Of a stretch of 32,641 nt of DNA, positions 30,436 to 32,641 are shown piece by piece; positions within the stretch are counted from its first letter, which is position 1, and each line of letters begins with the position of its first letter. The stretch comes from Chlamydiota bacterium (GTDB lineage: Bacteria; Chlamydiota; Chlamydiia; Chlamydiales; Parachlamydiaceae). Location of the stretch: contig JABDFJ010000023.1 of assembly GCA_013286645.1 (NCBI GenBank), forward strand, positions 1 to 32,641, in the 5' to 3' direction. The translations under genes were made by a program, and so were the position numbers. Below the pieces are notes generated by a model. That model searched no databases, was not told the origin of the DNA, and worked only from the letters and a program-made list of their open reading frames with translations.

Positions 30436-30771
30436 ATGTTACACGCAGTAAAGAAAGTCGAATACGTTAAAGATTATAAGCTGAAATTAACATTCAGAAA
30501 TAAAGACATAAAGATTGTCGATTTAGAAAAAGAATTGATTGGACCTATGTTTGAACCTTTGAAAGACATCAACTATTTCAAACAGGTGAAAACAGATGGC
30601 TACACTATTATGTGGCCGAATGAAACAGACTTTTGCCCAGACGTTCTTTATGAGATTGGAACTGAGGTAAAATCTGCAATAAAATTAGCGCCAAAAAAAC
30701 CACGTCGAAGAACGATGACTTCGTCTCATGGACATAAATCGTCGCCACCAATAACCGCTAAATCGAAATAG
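30436..30771 (+). CDS. DUF2442 protein
   Basis: The 111-residue protein matches DUF2442: an N-terminal VKKVEYVKDYKLKLTF strand pair, then a PLKDINYFKQVKTDGYTIMW and FCPDVLYEIG, the hallmark late motifs. DUF2442 proteins resemble small DNA-binding NikR-like or host-nuclease inhibitor folds, and are partners of DUF4160 proteins. The C-terminal 25 residues are basic and Ser/Pro-rich, longer than is usual for the family, and may contact nucleic acid. The gene ends where the antitoxin relic begins. Confidence 0.88.
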   Translation: MLHAVKKVEYVKDYKLKLTFRNKDIKIVDLEKELIGPMFEPLKDINYFKQVKTDGYTIMWPNETDFCPDVLYEIGTEVKSAIKLAPKKPRRRTMTSSHGHKSSPPITAKSK

Positions 30772-30845
30772 TTTTTCAAAATAGCATACGCCTGTTTCGC
30801 TATGTGGGGCTATGGGATTAAATCTTAGATTACGTAATTTTAAAT
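30772..30845 (+). pseudogene. Decayed HigA antitoxin C-terminus
   Basis: The segment is about 80 percent identical to the end of the intact higA gene (about 23200-23256). In that frame it reads SK, a stop where the intact gene has Trp, then HTPVSLCGAMGLNLRLRNFK. The intact protein reads PKWHTLVSLCVAMGLNLRL. It is therefore a fragment of a second HigA gene with a TGG to TAG change and no start. It sits between DUF2442 and the monooxygenase start. Confidence 0.7.
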
Positions 30846-30846
30846 A

Positions 30847-30876
30847 GTGCACCATTATGCGATTGAGAACCCATCA
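30847..30876 (+). repeat. Right direct repeat (intact monooxygenase start)
   Basis: This segment contains the GTG start and first ten codons of the FAD monooxygenase. It matches 28278-28307 at 26 of 30 positions. The pair bounds the 2.6-kb island. Confidence 0.7.
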
Positions 30877-32328
30877 CATATGATTGGAAAAGTGGAAAAT
30901 AAAGAAGCTTACTGGACTATTTGTCCGGAATGTTATGGACGCGGCAAAAAAAACTTGAAGCTCCGCAAGAAAGCGAGACTCCGCCACCAAATAGCAATTC
31001 AGGAATTTGAAAAAGCTCAAGGGGAAGGGAAGGCTTCAGTTCGCCCTAAGATTACGCAATATTTATGCGCTCATTGCAGTGGATCTGGCCTGATTCCTGC
31101 TGCTTGTCACCCCATAGCAGATACAGCAAACTATCCGCATGTAGCAATTATTGGTGCAGGTATAGGCGGCGTGGCGCTGGCTGTCGCTTGTTTACATCGT
31201 GGTATTCCATTTACTCTTTATGAGCGCGATAGCAGCTTCGCCGCGCGAGCTCAGGGGTACGGGCTTACCTTGCAACAAGCAAGTAACGCAATTAAAGGGT
31301 TGGGTCTTTTCTCTTTAAAAGAAGGGGGTAAGTCCTCACGCCATGTGGTGCATACGACAGAAGGACAAGAAATTGTTGAATGGGGCAAAAGGACGCATGC
31401 AAACACTAAAAAGTCTCCAAAGCGGATCAATGTGCATATCCCGCGACAGGCCTTGCGTTTAGCGTTGCTTGAGCAATTGGGCGATCATGACGCCGTGCAG
31501 TGGGGGCACCGCTTAGTTGGTTTTAAACAATGTGAAGATAAAAGTGTTGAGCTGAGCTTTCAAGTTAAGGGAGAGGTGAAGAATGCCAAGGCAGATTTGG
31601 TAGTGGGTGCCGATGGTATTCGTAGTGTTGTGCGCAGCTTGTTGATTGGTGAGGATGTTACCCCTTTACGTTACCTGGGTTATGTGGTAATTTTGGGAAT
31701 TTGTTCTTTAAAGGCTCTTGAGGGTGTTGAGAGTTCTTTGCTCGACTCAGCCACTGTGTTTCAAACCGTCAATGGCTATGAGCGCATCTACATGATGCCC
31801 TACGCGTTCGACGCGATAATGTGGCAATTTAGTTTCCCCATGCCTGAAGAAGAAGCTAAGGCCTTGAGTGCACAAGGAGCTCAGGCACTCAAAGAAGAGG
31901 CGTGTCGTAGAGCACAGTGGCATAAGCCCATTCCTCAAATTTTATCAGCCACCCTACCGGCACAAATTTCAGGTTATCCCGTGTACGATCGCGAATTACT
32001 CAAGCCGGAATTATTGGAAAAAGCTGGGGCATTTACTTTGATTGGAGATGCAGCTCACCCGATGAGTCCATTTAAAGGACAAGGTGCAAATCAGGCTCTG
32101 TTGGATGCACTGGCACTGGCTCGTCACATTTCAATAGCATGCTCTCCCTTGTCTAAATGGAGAGAAGCCGGATTGAGAGAAATTGTACTCACTGAATTTG
32201 AAGAAGAAATGTTAGCGCGTAGTGCTTCTAAAGTGAAGGATTCCGCTGAAGCTGTGGAACTTCTCCATTCCAAAGTGGTGCTACGGGGTGATGGACCTAA
32301 AAGACGGTCTTTACGAAGTAACCTTTAG
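30847..32328 (+). CDS. FAD-dependent monooxygenase with DnaJ-like zinc module
   Basis: This 493-residue flavoprotein has a PHBH-fold aromatic hydroxylase/TetX-like body: GAGIGG at 103-108 with a LYERD acidic strand end, the DG motif GADGIRSVVR near 253, and the GD motif LIGDAAHPMSPFKGQGANQALLDA near 398. It should hydroxylate an aromatic or polycyclic substrate using NAD(P)H and O2. The first 90 residues are unusual: CPECYGRG (26-33) and CAHCSGSG (74-81) are two DnaJ-type CxxCxGxG repeats that should bind one zinc, separated by a basic linker. The start is GTG, supported by the duplicated start segment at 28278. It lies downstream of the island. Substrate unknown. Confidence 0.92.
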   Translation: MHHYAIENPSHMIGKVENKEAYWTICPECYGRGKKNLKLRKKARLRHQIAIQEFEKAQGEGKASVRPKITQYLCAHCSGSGLIPAACHPIADTANYPHVAIIGAGIGGVALAVACLHRGIPFTLYERDSSFAARAQGYGLTLQQASNAIKGLGLFSLKEGGKSSRHVVHTTEGQEIVEWGKRTHANTKKSPKRINVHIPRQALRLALLEQLGDHDAVQWGHRLVGFKQCEDKSVELSFQVKGEVKNAKADLVVGADGIRSVVRSLLIGEDVTPLRYLGYVVILGICSLKALEGVESSLLDSATVFQTVNGYERIYMMPYAFDAIMWQFSFPMPEEEAKALSAQGAQALKEEACRRAQWHKPIPQILSATLPAQISGYPVYDRELLKPELLEKAGAFTLIGDAAHPMSPFKGQGANQALLDALALARHISIACSPLSKWREAGLREIVLTEFEEEMLARSASKVKDSAEAVELLHSKVVLRGDGPKRRSLRSNL

Positions 32329-32490
32329 CAGTTATGGGGTTATTGCGTGCATGTTCACGATGAATGTGTGCGAATCAAACCATAAAGGAATGAGATTGAA
32401 AGTTTCCCAGGTTTAAAGTAAAGTCTTTAGTTTTAGACCCCAAAGAAAATTTCTTAATAGACTAATTGTTCAATATATGGTACAATAAAG

Positions 32491-32641
32491 ATGAAGTACA
32501 GGATACTGGTAACGAGTGAGTTTGAAGAGTGGCTCGAGGAAGAGCCTGCAAAATCACGAGTGCAAATTGCTAAAAGAATTGAAAACGTCCGCGAAGAAGG
32601 ACATTTTGGAGATCACAAGCAGGTAAGAGATCATCTTTGGG
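32491..32641 (+). CDS. RelE/HigB-type toxin (3' partial at window edge)
   Basis: From the ATG at 32491 the frame is open to the edge and gives MKYRILVTSEFEEWLEEEP, then a helix ending AKRIENVREEGHFGDHKQ and VRDHLWE. The GxFGDxKxV stretch and the spacing match the Gp49-like toxin family of the HigB at 22632. The rest of the gene, including the catalytic C-terminal strands, is outside the window. An antitoxin gene is expected just downstream. Confidence 0.8.
   Translation, partial: MKYRILVTSEFEEWLEEEPAKSRVQIAKRIENVREEGHFGDHKQVRDHLW

Overview
The window most likely comes from the chromosome of an amoeba-associated or otherwise intracellular bacterium. An environmental member of the Chlamydiota (Parachlamydia/Waddlia/Simkania-like) is the best guess, with other amoeba-resisting bacteria such as Legionella-type organisms as the alternative. 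The guess rests on a giant protein of the mainly eukaryotic DUF3638/DUF3645 family, a leucine-rich-repeat protein ending in a eukaryotic CaaX prenylation box, several coiled-coil effector-like proteins, a GH18 protein without a signal peptide, and many palindromic intergenic repeats. No rRNA, tRNA or replication gene is present to settle the taxonomy.

Layout. 1-5708, plus strand: the 3' part of an LRR/CaaX protein, a coiled-coil protein, a repeat-filled gap (2097-2505), a nucleoside deaminase, an MsrB-MsrA fusion closed by a perfect terminator, and a second helical effector-like protein. 5754-6209, minus: a YaiI/YqxD family protein. 6210-6921: two nested foldback elements. 6922-19143, minus: a 4073-residue DUF3638 helicase-like protein with a separate His/Cys peptidase-like region. 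19242-19541: a second foldback copy in opposite orientation. 19638-22303, minus: a multicopper oxidase preceded by a small secreted Cys-rich protein. 22398-22590: an aminotransferase relic. 22632-23262: a HigB/HigA toxin-antitoxin pair. 23259-25025, minus: a GH18 protein. 25245-26438, minus: a D-amino-acid-oxidase-like flavoenzyme. 26638-27018: a small membrane protein. 27059-28144, minus: an endonuclease/exonuclease/phosphatase (EEP) family enzyme. 28278-30846: a small island bounded by a 30-bp direct repeat and carrying wHTH + nucleotidyltransferase, rlmF, DUF4160 + DUF2442 and an antitoxin relic. 30847-32328: an FAD monooxygenase with a DnaJ-like zinc module. 32491 to the edge: the start of another RelE/HigB-type toxin.

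The most unusual observations are these. (1) Two nearly adjacent enzymes, the DAAO-like flavoenzyme and the EEP enzyme, both appear circularly permuted: in each, a motif that normally closes the domain sits at the N-terminus. (2) Inverted copies of one foldback element flank the giant gene, and one copy is interrupted by a second foldback element with a 16-bp target duplication. (3) The 28.3-30.8 kb island is bounded by a duplication of the monooxygenase start codon region. (4) Intergenic hairpins and arrays are built on 9-bp periodic words at four loci.

How genes may work together: wHTH and nucleotidyltransferase overlap by 4 bp, rlmF follows 9 bp later, and a perfect -35 box with CCAA/TTGG palindromes suggests autoregulation. 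The small Cys-rich protein and the multicopper oxidase are 5 bp apart and look co-transcribed. The LRR, coiled-coil, GH18 and giant proteins look like a host-interaction set, but this is inferred from composition and context only.
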